Made by a program: the position numbers and the translations under genes. A stretch of 18,814 nt of DNA from JAFDZW01 sp038229915. Its GTDB lineage: Bacteria; Bacteroidota; Ignavibacteria; Palsa-1295. Below are positions 1-7,476 of the stretch, in pieces; the stretch's first letter is position 1, and every line of letters starts with the position of its first letter. The notes below the pieces were generated by a model, which saw only the letters and a list, made by a program, of their open reading frames with translations, made no database searches and was not told the DNA's origin. Where the stretch lies: NCBI GenBank assembly GCA_038229915.1, contig JBBRNY010000047.1, forward strand, positions 1-18,814, written 5' to 3'.

Positions 1-281
1 ACATCAAGAAAGAACATATCGCTGTCAAAGAAGCTCGTACCCTTGGTATACCGATCTTTGCATTGGTTGATACCAATGTTGATCCTGATCTTGCAGACTA
101 TCCGATCCCGGCAAATGACGACGCTGTTCGTTCGGTACAGGTCTTTATTCATGCGTTCGCTGATGCGATCATTGCCGGTGGCACTGCCGCCAAAGCAAAG
201 AAGCTTGATGATGGCGCTATGAAAGAACGCTTATCAAAAGAATCAGGCGTCGAAGAAGAAGAAGCAGTCGCGCAAGCATAA
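1..281 (+). CDS. rpsB: 30S ribosomal protein uS2 (C-terminal part)
   Basis: This is the 3' end of rpsB, cut by the left edge; the reading frame begins at base 3 and stops with TAA at 279-281. S2 is a small-subunit protein that helps recruit S1 to the 30S particle. The visible part contains the highly conserved run GIPIFALVDTN followed by DYPIPANDDAVRS, which is diagnostic of the S2 C-terminal half. The tail after that is charged, with a Glu-rich cluster (VEEEEAV), as is usual for variable S2 ends. It lies upstream of tsf in the widespread rpsB-tsf order. A strong hairpin follows the stop codon at 312-343. Identity is secure; the N-terminal part cannot be seen. Confidence 0.97.
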   Translation, partial: IKKEHIAVKEARTLGIPIFALVDTNVDPDLADYPIPANDDAVRSVQVFIHAFADAIIAGGTAAKAKKLDDGAMKERLSKESGVEEEEAVAQA

Positions 282-311
282 GTATTAGGTTACTGCTATT
301 GTAACTGACCG

Positions 312-343
312 CGGCGAGCCTCTAACCAATGCTCGCCGTTTTT
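312..343 (+). terminator. Hairpin terminator or attenuator between rpsB and tsf
   Basis: Perfect 8-bp arms CGGCGAGC (312-319) and GCTCGCCG (331-338) enclose an 11-nt loop and are followed at once by five T (339-343). This is a standard intrinsic terminator shape. It stands 30 bp after the rpsB stop and 42 bp before the tsf start, so it would reduce or separate tsf transcription from rpsB. Confidence 0.8.
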
Positions 344-376
344 ATTAAGTCAAAAAAAAGTTTAATTATTTGAATT

Positions 377-380
377 GGAG
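377..380 (+). promoter_or_regulatory. Shine-Dalgarno sequence of tsf
   Basis: GGAG lies 5 nt before the tsf ATG at 386. It supports that start. It is worth noting because pyrH, frr, efp and accC show no comparable purine-rich site. Confidence 0.6.
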
Positions 381-385
381 TAGAT

Positions 386-1267
386 ATGGCAATCAGTGCA
401 GAATTAGTAAAAAAATTACGTGACCGTACCGGCGCTGGTATGGCAGATTGCAAAAAAGCCCTTGAAGAAGCTGAAGGCAATGAAGAGAAGGCTCTTGATA
501 TCCTTCGCAAGAAGGGTGCTGCCAGTGCAGCCAAACGTTCTGATCGCGTTGCAAAAGAAGGTGTGATCGTTGCCGCTGTCTCTGAAGACAAGAGCAAGGC
601 GCTCATTGCCGAAGTAAACTCAGAGACCGATTTCGTTGCTCGCAATGATTCGTTTATCGAGTTTGCACAGGATGTTGCACATTCTGCGCTCAAGACCAGT
701 CCGAATTCGCAGGAAGAATTCTTGATGGCAAAACTTTCGAATGGAATTAGCATTCAAGAAGCAGTCGGCGAACAAACCGGACGTATCGGAGAAAAGATCG
801 AAGCGCGCCGCTTTGAACTCGTTGATACCGGCGATGGCGTTGTTGCAAGCTACATTCACCCTGGTGCTAAACTTGGTGTGCTTGTCGCTCTTAAGGGTGT
901 GAATGCCGAAAAAGGTATTCCTGTTGGTCGTGATATTGCGATGCAAATTGCAGCAATGAACCCGCTTGCGTTGAGTCGCACTGATGTCAGCACAACGACG
1001 ATCGAAAAAGAAATTGATATTTTTCGCGTTCAGTTGAAGAACGAAGGCAAAAAAGACGAGATCATCGAGAAAATTCTCGGTGGCAAGATGGAGAAGTTCT
1101 ATCAGGATAATGTTCTGCTCGAACAAAGCTTCATTAAGGATGCATCGAAGACCGTGACCGATCTCTTGAAAGAAGTCGGCGAAGGCGTGACCGTTACAGG
1201 TTTCGTTCGGATGCAGCTTGGCGAAGAGCATCATCATCACGCAGATGCTACCACGCAAGCCGCGTAA
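386..1267 (+). CDS. tsf: Translation elongation factor Ts
   Basis: EF-Ts is the nucleotide exchange factor that releases GDP from EF-Tu in the cytoplasm. The 293-residue protein begins with the N-terminal UBA-like helical domain (residues about 1-40: MAISAELVKKLRDRTGAGM, DCKKALEEA), then the EF-Tu contact motif TDFVARND at 81-88, and continues into the two core subdomains. The length is normal for the full bacterial form. The ATG at 386 has a GGAG sequence 5 nt upstream. The C-terminus carries a short natural His run (HHHH in GEEHHHHAD). Terminators lie on both sides (312-343 and 1286-1314), so tsf may be partly uncoupled from rpsB and is separated from pyrH. Confidence 0.98.
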   Translation: MAISAELVKKLRDRTGAGMADCKKALEEAEGNEEKALDILRKKGAASAAKRSDRVAKEGVIVAAVSEDKSKALIAEVNSETDFVARNDSFIEFAQDVAHSALKTSPNSQEEFLMAKLSNGISIQEAVGEQTGRIGEKIEARRFELVDTGDGVVASYIHPGAKLGVLVALKGVNAEKGIPVGRDIAMQIAAMNPLALSRTDVSTTTIEKEIDIFRVQLKNEGKKDEIIEKILGGKMEKFYQDNVLLEQSFIKDASKTVTDLLKEVGEGVTVTGFVRMQLGEEHHHHADATTQAA

Positions 1268-1285
1268 TTAACCTTCTCTGTTTAT

Positions 1286-1314
1286 AAAAGACCCGAGCGA
1301 TGCTTGGGTCTTTT
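1286..1314. terminator. Strong intrinsic terminator after tsf
   Basis: Arms of 13 nt (1286-1298 and 1302-1314) pair along their whole length, with one G-T wobble, around a 3-nt loop. The stem has an A4 start and a T4 end, with a GACCC/GGGTC core, so it can work in both directions. It is 18 bp after the tsf stop and ends tsf transcription before pyrH. Confidence 0.88.
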
Positions 1315-1345
1315 CATATCTGAGCGAACCAACCTTTTTAGAGCG

Positions 1346-1353
1346 TATTTTTG
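1346..1353 (+). promoter_or_regulatory. Candidate -7 element for pyrH-frr
   Basis: TATTTTTG matches the Bacteroidota -7 consensus TAnnTTTG exactly, and it sits between the tsf terminator and the pyrH start at 1394. No TTTG or TTG is found at the usual 19-23 bp upstream, so the assignment rests on one element plus the need for a promoter after a terminator. Confidence 0.35.
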
Positions 1354-1393
1354 TACAGTATTCTTGTTGTCAACTATTCACCACCCAAACCTT

Positions 1394-2113
1394 ATGTCAC
1401 AACTGCCAAAATACAAACGCATTCTGCTGAAGCTCTCCGGAGAATCGTTGATGGGCGAACGAGAGTTTGGTATTGATCCGGCAGTCGTCAATCAATTTGC
1501 GGATGAGATCATCTCCGTCCAAAAATTAGGGGTTGAGGTAGCGGTCGTAGTCGGTGGCGGTAATATTTATCGAGGCGTCGAGGATAGCATTGATGGTGTC
1601 CAGAAAGTCCAAGGTGATTATATGGGGATGCTGGCGACAATGATCAACTCACTTTCGCTCCAGAACACTCTCGAGGCTAAAGGTATTTATACTCGTCTGA
1701 TGTCAGCGATCACCATGACACAAATTGCCGAGCCGTTCATTCGTCGCAAAGCCATGCGCCACCTTGAAAAGGGAAGAATTGTGATCTTTGGCTCGGGTAC
1801 CGGAAACCCCTATTTTACAACCGATACTGCGGCGGCACTTCGTGCGTCTGAGATCAATGCTAATGCCGTATTCAAAGGGACTCGAGTTAACGGTATTTAC
1901 GATTCCGATCCTGAAAAGAATCCGAACGCACTCCATATTCCGCAGATCACTTATGCTGAAATGTTACAGCGCGGGCTACGTGTGATGGATATGACAGCGA
2001 TCGCACTTTGCCAGGAAAACAAATTGCCGATCGTGGTGTTTAATATGAACGAACGTGGTAACCTGCTTCGAGCGGTAACCGAAGAAGGTGTTGGCTCGAA
2101 AATAGTAATGTAA
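1394..2113 (+). CDS. pyrH: Uridylate kinase (UMP kinase)
   Basis: PyrH phosphorylates UMP to UDP with ATP in pyrimidine synthesis; the bacterial enzyme is a hexamer of the amino-acid-kinase fold. I place the start at ATG 1394, giving 239 residues, the family length. The frame stays open further upstream to a TTG inside the tsf terminator stem, but those residues are unlike PyrH. Visible motifs are KLSGES near residues 13-18, GGGNIYRG at 54-61, GDYMGM at 74-79 and the nucleotide-binding GTGNPYFTTDTAAA stretch in the middle. There is no clear Shine-Dalgarno sequence. frr follows after 34 bp, and the two are probably co-transcribed, an arrangement found in many bacteria. Confidence 0.98.
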   Translation: MSQLPKYKRILLKLSGESLMGEREFGIDPAVVNQFADEIISVQKLGVEVAVVVGGGNIYRGVEDSIDGVQKVQGDYMGMLATMINSLSLQNTLEAKGIYTRLMSAITMTQIAEPFIRRKAMRHLEKGRIVIFGSGTGNPYFTTDTAAALRASEINANAVFKGTRVNGIYDSDPEKNPNALHIPQITYAEMLQRGLRVMDMTAIALCQENKLPIVVFNMNERGNLLRAVTEEGVGSKIVM

Positions 2114-2147
2114 CCGATAAAAATTTTACATCTAATCCGTATCTATT

Positions 2148-2711
2148 ATGACTTCCATTAGAGAAATTACAACCGACTGTGAACATAGAATGTCGAAAGC
2201 AGTTGAAAGCTTTGTACATGAACTGAGTAAGATTCGCACCGGACGCGCTTCGACAGCTTTGCTCGACACGGTTCGTGTCGATGCCTATGGCACACCAATG
2301 GCAATTAATCAAGTCGCGAATTTGACAGTACCTGACGCCCATACGATCAGCATACAAGCGTGGGACAAGGGCTTGATGGGTGCTATCGAACGTGCTATAA
2401 TCGCTGCGAATCTTGGTCTGACGCCTTCAAATGATGGAATCGTCATTCGTGTCCCGATGCCACCACTTACCGAAGATCGTCGTAAAGAGATCGTAAAGCT
2501 AGTGAAGAAACTCGGCGAAGAATCGAAAGTCTCAATTCGCAATGTCCGCCGTGATGCAATGGAAACCCTAAAGAAGGCTGAGAAAGATCAGCATTTCTCA
2601 GAAGATGAGCGCAAACGCGGCGAAGATGATGTTCAGAAAAAGACAGACGGCAAAGTGAAAGAGATCGATGCGGTCATTGTCACGAAAGAGAAAGAAGTGC
2701 TGGCTGTATAA
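2148..2711 (+). CDS. frr: Ribosome recycling factor
   Basis: RRF splits post-termination ribosomes together with EF-G. The protein has 187 residues, close to the usual 185. It shows the family signature KIRTGRAS (residues 28-35), then VDAYGTPMAINQVA in the hinge and domain II region, and a Lys/Glu-rich C-terminal helix ending in the three-helix bundle (RKEIVKLVKKLGEE, VRRDAMETLKK). Domain order and length are normal. The ATG at 2148 has no clear Shine-Dalgarno sequence. It ends the pyrH-frr unit; a new promoter begins 16 bp after its stop. Confidence 0.98.
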   Translation: MTSIREITTDCEHRMSKAVESFVHELSKIRTGRASTALLDTVRVDAYGTPMAINQVANLTVPDAHTISIQAWDKGLMGAIERAIIAANLGLTPSNDGIVIRVPMPPLTEDRRKEIVKLVKKLGEESKVSIRNVRRDAMETLKKAEKDQHFSEDERKRGEDDVQKKTDGKVKEIDAVIVTKEKEVLAV

Positions 2712-2726
2712 GAAAAATTAACTTTT

Positions 2727-2759
2727 TTTGAACAACAGGCCTTTTTTGTTGTATCTTTG
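2727..2759 (+). promoter_or_regulatory. Bacteroidota-type promoter of the small Cys/His gene
   Basis: TTTG at 2727-2730 and TATCTTTG at 2752-2759 are separated by 21 bp. This fits the known Bacteroidota primary-sigma consensus (TTTG near -33, TAnnTTTG near -7). Transcription would start a few bases after 2759, leaving a leader of roughly 35-40 nt before ATG 2803. The spacer also holds a weak hairpin (ACAACA 2732-2737 with TGTTGT 2747-2752), which might help end frr transcription. Confidence 0.65.
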
Positions 2760-2802
2760 AATAACGTGTTAACCAGTTTTCTTCAATAATTATAAACACA
2801 GT

Positions 2803-3042
2803 ATGAAAAAAATTATTGCGATCATTGCGATCTTGTTCCTTTCAACGACAGTGATGGCTGCCGGTACGAAAGAACCGACTGCACCCAAAACTAAAACCAC
2901 GAAAGTTTCAAAAACCACCAAGAACGATGTCGTGGCCGCAAAATGCCAAGCGACAACAAAAGCAGGTAAACAGTGTAGCCGGAAAGCTGTCAATGGGGGA
3001 AAGTATTGTGCCCAGCACGCTAAGATGATGAAGAAGGGCTGA
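2803..3042 (+). CDS. Small exported Cys/His-motif protein (DUF5763-like)
   Basis: This 79-residue protein starts with a clear signal peptide (MKKIIAIIAILFLSTTVMAA), so it is probably exported. A Lys/Thr-rich low-complexity linker (about residues 21-46) follows. The C-terminal module runs KCQATTKAGKQCSRKA...GGKYCAQH, with C48, C58, C69 and H72 spaced like a small metal-binding knuckle. I recognise this C-x3-T-x2-G-x2-C-x-R pattern as the DUF5763-like family of short proteins, found in Bacteroidota and in some phages and viruses; its function is not known to me. Zinc binding is inference. It has its own promoter (2727-2759) and a strong terminator (3066-3098), so it is a one-gene unit between frr and clpC. 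The very basic linker could suit binding to nucleic acid or to negatively charged surface polymers. Confidence 0.85.
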   Translation: MKKIIAIIAILFLSTTVMAAGTKEPTAPKTKTTKVSKTTKNDVVAAKCQATTKAGKQCSRKAVNGGKYCAQHAKMMKKG

Positions 3043-3065
3043 GGCCTTGCTTCGTGTATAAAATT

Positions 3066-3098
3066 AAAAAAGCCGCGAATATCATTCGCGGCTTTTTT
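3066..3098. terminator. Bidirectional terminator between convergent genes
   Basis: Perfect 15-nt arms (3066-3080 and 3084-3098) surround a 3-nt loop. The core is GCCGCGAAT/ATTCGCGGC, flanked by A6 on one side and T6 on the other. It serves the small + gene ending at 3042 and the minus-strand clpC ending at 3116. Confidence 0.93.
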
Positions 3099-3115
3099 AA
3101 TGATCTTATTAGGTG

Positions 3116-5710
3116 TTACTTCTTTACTTCTCCGATCGGATCAATATTCTCCGGATTAGCATTTTCATCTTCGACATCACTAATAGGAGTGATACCAGCT
3201 TCTTTCATCACATCTTCAATTGTAGTCGGATGAGAAGTGATCGTTTGGCTAGCTTCGCCCGTATGTTCGATCAGGAATAACAGCTCTGTATCATTCGCGG
3301 CTACATCAACCTTTACCGTAGAGCCATCTTTGACTGAGCCTTTGAGAATTTCTTCCGCAATTGGGTCTTCGATGTATTTCTGCATCGCTCGACGTAATGG
3401 TCGTGCGCCGTATTGTTTGTCGAAGCCTCGTTCGGCTACAAAGCCAAGTGCTTTTTCTGAAAGTTCAACCTTGACGCCCATCTGCTCGATACGCTTGAGA
3501 AGTTTATTGAGCGAGATCTGAATGATCTTCACAATATCTTCTTTCGTTAATTGACGGAAGACGATAGTCTCATCAACACGATTGAGGAACTCAGGATTGA
3601 AGAGGCGCTTGAGCGACTCATCGATCTGATCTTTCATCCGACCATATTCATCGGCGTTCGACGATTCACCAAAACCGATCTTCGGTTGTTTTTTGATGTC
3701 ACGTGATCCGACGTTTGAAGTCATAATGATGATCGTATTCTTGAAATCAACTTTACGACCCAACGAATCGGTTAAAACACCGTCATCAAGGACTTGCAAG
3801 AGGATGTTAAATACGTCAGGGTGTGCTTTTTCGATCTCGTCAAGAAGCACGACCGAATATGGTTTGCGACGCACCTTCTCTGTTAATTGTCCGCCTTCTT
3901 CATAGCCGACATATCCCGGAGGTGCCCCGACCAAACGCGACACAGAGAATTTCTCCATATATTCCGACATATCAACACGAATAAGTGCATCATCGGTATC
4001 AAAGAGATAACGTGCAAGAGATTTTGCAAGCTCGGTCTTACCAACACCAGTCGGTCCGAGGAAGATAAAACTTCCGATCGGGCGAGCCGGATCTTTGAGG
4101 CCGGCACGGGTGCGACGAATAGCTTTAGAAAGTTTTTCGATCGCTTCGTCTTGTCCGATCACCATACCACGAAGAGCTTCGTGCATCTTCAGGAGTTTGT
4201 TACTCTCGCTTTGGGCAACTTTGTTAACGGGTATGCCAGTCATCATTGCAACGACATCGGCGATGTCATCTTCAGTGACTTCATAGACCTGAGAACCCAG
4301 GTCGGCTTCCCATTTCAAGAGAGCGGCTTCGAGATCTTGTTGATGTTTCTTTTCGAGATCACGAAGTTTTGCGGCTTCCTCGAAGTTCTGTGTTTTGACA
4401 ACAAGATTTTTCTGAACCTTCACGTCTTCGATCTGACGTTCGAGTTCTTCGACGTCTTTCGGAGCGTGTACGTTCGCGAGATGGACGCGCGAGCCCGCTT
4501 CGTCCATTACGTCGATTGCTTTGTCAGGTAAGAAGCGGTCTGTAATATAACGATCACTAAGACGAACGGCAGTCTCGATAGCTTTTTCGCCGTAATGTAC
4601 TTGGTGATGTGATTCGTATTTGGGGGCAATATTTTGTAAAATCTGAATAGTCTCATCTACTGAAGGTGGCTCGACGAGGATCTTTTGGAAACGACGATCG
4701 AGTGCGCCATCTTTTTCGATGAATTGACGGTACTCATCAAGTGTCGTTGCACCGATACATTGAATGTCACCACGCGAAAGCGCAGGCTTGAACATATTCG
4801 AAGCATCAAGTGAACCCGAAGCGCCACCTGCTCCTACGATGGTATGTAACTCATCAATAAAGAGAATAACATCTTTGGCTTTTTCGAGCTCGTTCATCAC
4901 GGCTTTCATACGTTCTTCGAACTGGCCACGATATTTTGTACCGGCAACTAATGCGGCAAGGTCGAGCGTGACGACGCGTTTATCAAACAAGACGCGAGGT
5001 ACTTTCTTTTGAACGATACGCAATGCGAGCCCTTCGGCAATAGCTGTTTTGCCGACACCAGGTTCACCGATCAACACAGGATTATTCTTTTTGCGACGCG
5101 AGAGGATCTGCGCAACGCGCTCGATCTCTTTTTCGCGTCCGATGATCGGGTCAAGTTTATCGTCAGCGGCAAGTTTGGTCAGATCTCTGCCAAAATTATC
5201 AAGTACCGGAGTTTTTGTACGGTCGGGCTTCTTCTCGGTCGATTGTGGTTTTGGTGCGGAAGTTGCTCTGCCGGAAATGATATTATCAAGTTCGGCACGA
5301 ACACCATCGTATGTACAGTTAAACTGATTAAGAATCTGGGCTGCAATATTATCTTCATCACGAAGCAATGATAATAGCAAATGCTCTGTCCCGATCACTT
5401 CGCTCTTATAAAGCTTCGCTTCGAGATAGGTGATCTTCAGCACTTTTTCCGCTTGTTTGGTAAGCGGGATGTTGCCGATCGTGAGCGTTGCTCCGCCGGA
5501 ACGAACGGTATCTTCTACCGCTTTTTTAATCTTATAAAGATCAACCCCGAGATTGCGTAGAATCTTCACGGCAATGCCTTCACCTTCGCGGATGATCCCA
5601 AGCAGTAAATGCTCGGTGCCGATATAATCATGACCGAGCCTGATGGCTTCTTCACGCGAAAGACGAATAACGTCCTGAACCCTGTTCGAAAAATTTCCTT
5701 CTTGTGCCAT
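3116..5710 (-). CDS. clpC: ClpC-type AAA+ unfoldase (Clp protease ATPase subunit)
   Basis: ClpC unfolds substrate proteins with ATP and feeds them to the ClpP peptidase in the cytoplasm. The 864-residue protein has all expected parts in order: two Clp N repeats (about 1-145, each with a GTEHLLL motif at 31-37 and 107-113), first AAA+ module with Walker A GEPGVGKT 215-222, Walker B LFIDE 283-287 and an Arg pair 339-340, a middle UVR-like segment (FEEAAKLRDLE 443-453) in the coiled coil, and second AAA+ module with Walker A GPTGVGKT 552-559 and Walker B VLLDE 621-625. The UVR-like middle part and length favour ClpC over ClpB or ClpA. An IGF tripeptide at 678-680 is where ClpP-docking loops occur in the family. 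No mcsA/mcsB or mecA gene lies beside it. ATG is at 5710; the gene is monocistronic and divergent from the next gene. Confidence 0.97.
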   Translation of the reverse strand: MAQEGNFSNRVQDVIRLSREEAIRLGHDYIGTEHLLLGIIREGEGIAVKILRNLGVDLYKIKKAVEDTVRSGGATLTIGNIPLTKQAEKVLKITYLEAKLYKSEVIGTEHLLLSLLRDEDNIAAQILNQFNCTYDGVRAELDNIISGRATSAPKPQSTEKKPDRTKTPVLDNFGRDLTKLAADDKLDPIIGREKEIERVAQILSRRKKNNPVLIGEPGVGKTAIAEGLALRIVQKKVPRVLFDKRVVTLDLAALVAGTKYRGQFEERMKAVMNELEKAKDVILFIDELHTIVGAGGASGSLDASNMFKPALSRGDIQCIGATTLDEYRQFIEKDGALDRRFQKILVEPPSVDETIQILQNIAPKYESHHQVHYGEKAIETAVRLSDRYITDRFLPDKAIDVMDEAGSRVHLANVHAPKDVEELERQIEDVKVQKNLVVKTQNFEEAAKLRDLEKKHQQDLEAALLKWEADLGSQVYEVTEDDIADVVAMMTGIPVNKVAQSESNKLLKMHEALRGMVIGQDEAIEKLSKAIRRTRAGLKDPARPIGSFIFLGPTGVGKTELAKSLARYLFDTDDALIRVDMSEYMEKFSVSRLVGAPPGYVGYEEGGQLTEKVRRKPYSVVLLDEIEKAHPDVFNILLQVLDDGVLTDSLGRKVDFKNTIIIMTSNVGSRDIKKQPKIGFGESSNADEYGRMKDQIDESLKRLFNPEFLNRVDETIVFRQLTKEDIVKIIQISLNKLLKRIEQMGVKVELSEKALGFVAERGFDKQYGARPLRRAMQKYIEDPIAEEILKGSVKDGSTVKVDVAANDTELLFLIEHTGEASQTITSHPTTIEDVMKEAGITPISDVEDENANPENIDPIGEVKK

Positions 5711-5820
5711 AATCGTAGCCTTAAAATTTACCTCTATTTGTATAGACGAAAATCATATACCGTTTGTTACACTCGGGCGATGATTTCCCATTCATAGTTT
5801 TAACTATTATTACTAACAGA

Positions 5821-7383
5821 GTGCCCTTAAACACGGTTCGTCCATTCCGAGTACTGCTTTCGATAGTGGCGGTATTTGCTTGGGTGTTTTTAATTAGTGT
5901 CGGAGAAGGCTATGCCCAAAAACGAACACTTTTACAGGAGATAGCCGATGCCACGCACGACACTCATTGTGGCACTGAGGCGTCAATGGTTATAGCTCGT
6001 CAGCACATAAAAGCCGGGAAGCCTTTGGGCATATTAGATGCCCCTGTAATGCAGGATTCACTTGTTTCAAATTCCGGAAAGTTTATGATCCATTATGATC
6101 ATACCGGTAAGAATGCTGCGACCAATGAATATGTGGTAGCGGCCGCATTAAATGCCGATGAAGCAGCTTTGCTTGAAATAGATACGCTTGGCTATCCGAA
6201 GCCGCCCTATACATTTGCTGACTCGATGTGGCATATTTATCTCATAGAGCAAGGAAACGGTGTGTATGGGCTTACGATCTCAGTGAACCAGCCGTTCGAC
6301 TATTCGCCTTCGAGTTTGCCTAAATATCGTTCTTATATTATCATTGACAGAGATTTCTCTGAAGATAGATATTCCACCAAAGGTATTGATGCTGCACGAC
6401 TAACCATATTTCATGAATTCCATCATCTGATACAATATGGTGATTATGGTTATGGACAACTCAGCCGAGATATTAGCTTCCGCGAGATGACCAGTGTTTG
6501 GCTTGAAATGAGAAGTACACCGTTGATACCCGACTACTTACAATACTTACCAAATTATCTACCCAATGTCAATCTCATCTTTGACAGAGCAGATAGTGAC
6601 CATGGATACGGACAAAGTATCTGGATGCGCTTTCTTGCCAAACGATTTGGCGATAAGATTATCCGCTCGGTTTGGGAATGGTACTCAACAAAAAAATCCG
6701 ATTTTCTGTTAGCATTTGACTCTGTACTTGCAACGAAACAATCAAGTTTTTGTAATGAGTATAAAAAATTTGGCACGGTGCTGATGCAAAGTGGTAACAG
6801 ATACAGGGGCAATGGCTTCCTTCCTGATCTTGAACAATATCCGGCGAATCTTATTCCGATTAGTCAGCTTTCAAATGGGACTGATATAACAATGTCAATC
6901 AACCCAGCTTCGATGGCATTATTTCAATGTGCTTCGGGAGGTAGATCAAACAATTTTGTTCTGACCAGAAATACTGACATTTCGGAAGCACCCGATGCAA
7001 CGATTGGATGCCAAGATAGCATCTTCCATTTTACTTCTGATTTCCTGCAAACATATTGTGATACGTCATTCTCATTGCAAAATGTTGAGACGAAAGTATT
7101 TCCCCAGCCTTTTTTAATTTCCGGCAATGGCGAGAAATTGAACATCCTCGCCTCAGATAAACCCTACCGACCAATCTCATCGTATGTGAATATCTACTCT
7201 GTTGATAATACTCTTGTGCGACATATTGAGTCGTATCCGAGTCCATACGGCGGTAATTGGTTTCACGTTTGGGATGGCAGAGATGACATCGGGGTACTTG
7301 TCGCAAGCGGGGTTTATTATTATTCCGTTACCACTGATGGCGAGCGGGCGGTCGGAAAGTTGATTCTCGTAAGATCGAAATAG
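5821..7383 (+). CDS. Secreted putative metalloprotease with C-terminal FlgD-like Ig domain
   Basis: With a GTG start at 5821 the product has 520 residues and begins with a good signal peptide: Arg residues at the N-terminus, hydrophobic VLLSIVAVFAWVFLIS and a cleavage-like GYA-Q. An upstream TTG (5764) would put 19 polar/mixed residues before it and is less likely. The catalytic part contains IFHEFHHLIQYG, an HExxH zinc-protease motif (HEFHH 198-202), followed by Glu residues at 222 and 229 (FREM, WLEM) that could be further ligands. The surroundings (SGKFMIHYD, YIIIDRDFS) resemble the MXAN_6640-type putative metalloproteases. The last 68 residues have the FlgD-like Ig pattern, WDGRDDIG...VASGVYYY, common at the C-termini of surface or secreted FCB proteins. 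It is divergent from clpC. Protease activity is inferred from the motif only. Confidence 0.8.
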   Translation: MPLNTVRPFRVLLSIVAVFAWVFLISVGEGYAQKRTLLQEIADATHDTHCGTEASMVIARQHIKAGKPLGILDAPVMQDSLVSNSGKFMIHYDHTGKNAATNEYVVAAALNADEAALLEIDTLGYPKPPYTFADSMWHIYLIEQGNGVYGLTISVNQPFDYSPSSLPKYRSYIIIDRDFSEDRYSTKGIDAARLTIFHEFHHLIQYGDYGYGQLSRDISFREMTSVWLEMRSTPLIPDYLQYLPNYLPNVNLIFDRADSDHGYGQSIWMRFLAKRFGDKIIRSVWEWYSTKKSDFLLAFDSVLATKQSSFCNEYKKFGTVLMQSGNRYRGNGFLPDLEQYPANLIPISQLSNGTDITMSINPASMALFQCASGGRSNNFVLTRNTDISEAPDATIGCQDSIFHFTSDFLQTYCDTSFSLQNVETKVFPQPFLISGNGEKLNILASDKPYRPISSYVNIYSVDNTLVRHIESYPSPYGGNWFHVWDGRDDIGVLVASGVYYYSVTTDGERAVGKLILVRSK

Positions 7384-7416
7384 ATCGGAAATGGGAAAAC
7401 AGGTCGGATACTTCCG

Positions 7417-7424
7417 TAAATTTG
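7417..7424 (+). promoter_or_regulatory. Candidate -7 element for the efp cluster
   Basis: TAAATTTG matches TAnnTTTG exactly and lies 52 bp before the efp ATG at 7477. A matching TTTG 19-23 bp upstream is lacking, so this is a weak call supported mainly by its position in the gap before the five-gene cluster. Confidence 0.4.
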
Positions 7425-7476
7425 CAGTTCTAGATATATCGTTAAAACTAATAAGTATCATATTATATAGCTAATT

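Noticed and set aside
322..1258. Minus-strand frames of 143 and 212 codons opposite tsf
   Set aside because: They are antisense to a certain EF-Ts gene, have no recognisable domains and run through the 312-343 hairpin region.
1210..1264. His run near the EF-Ts C-terminus taken for an engineered tag
   Set aside because: There are only four His in a natural GEEHHHHAD context, and the residues continue after it. A natural variable tail is a sufficient explanation.
1304..1393. Upstream TTG start for pyrH adding 30 residues
   Set aside because: It lies inside the tsf terminator stem, and the added residues do not resemble PyrH. ATG 1394 gives the family length.
3887..4531. A 214-codon + strand frame opposite clpC
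   Set aside because: It is antisense to conserved ClpC sequence, has no domain or start signal, and its composition reflects the reverse of clpC codons.
5764..5820. TTG start for the metalloprotease
   Set aside because: It adds 19 residues before the signal peptide. The GTG at 5821 gives a typical signal sequence directly. I cannot exclude it fully.
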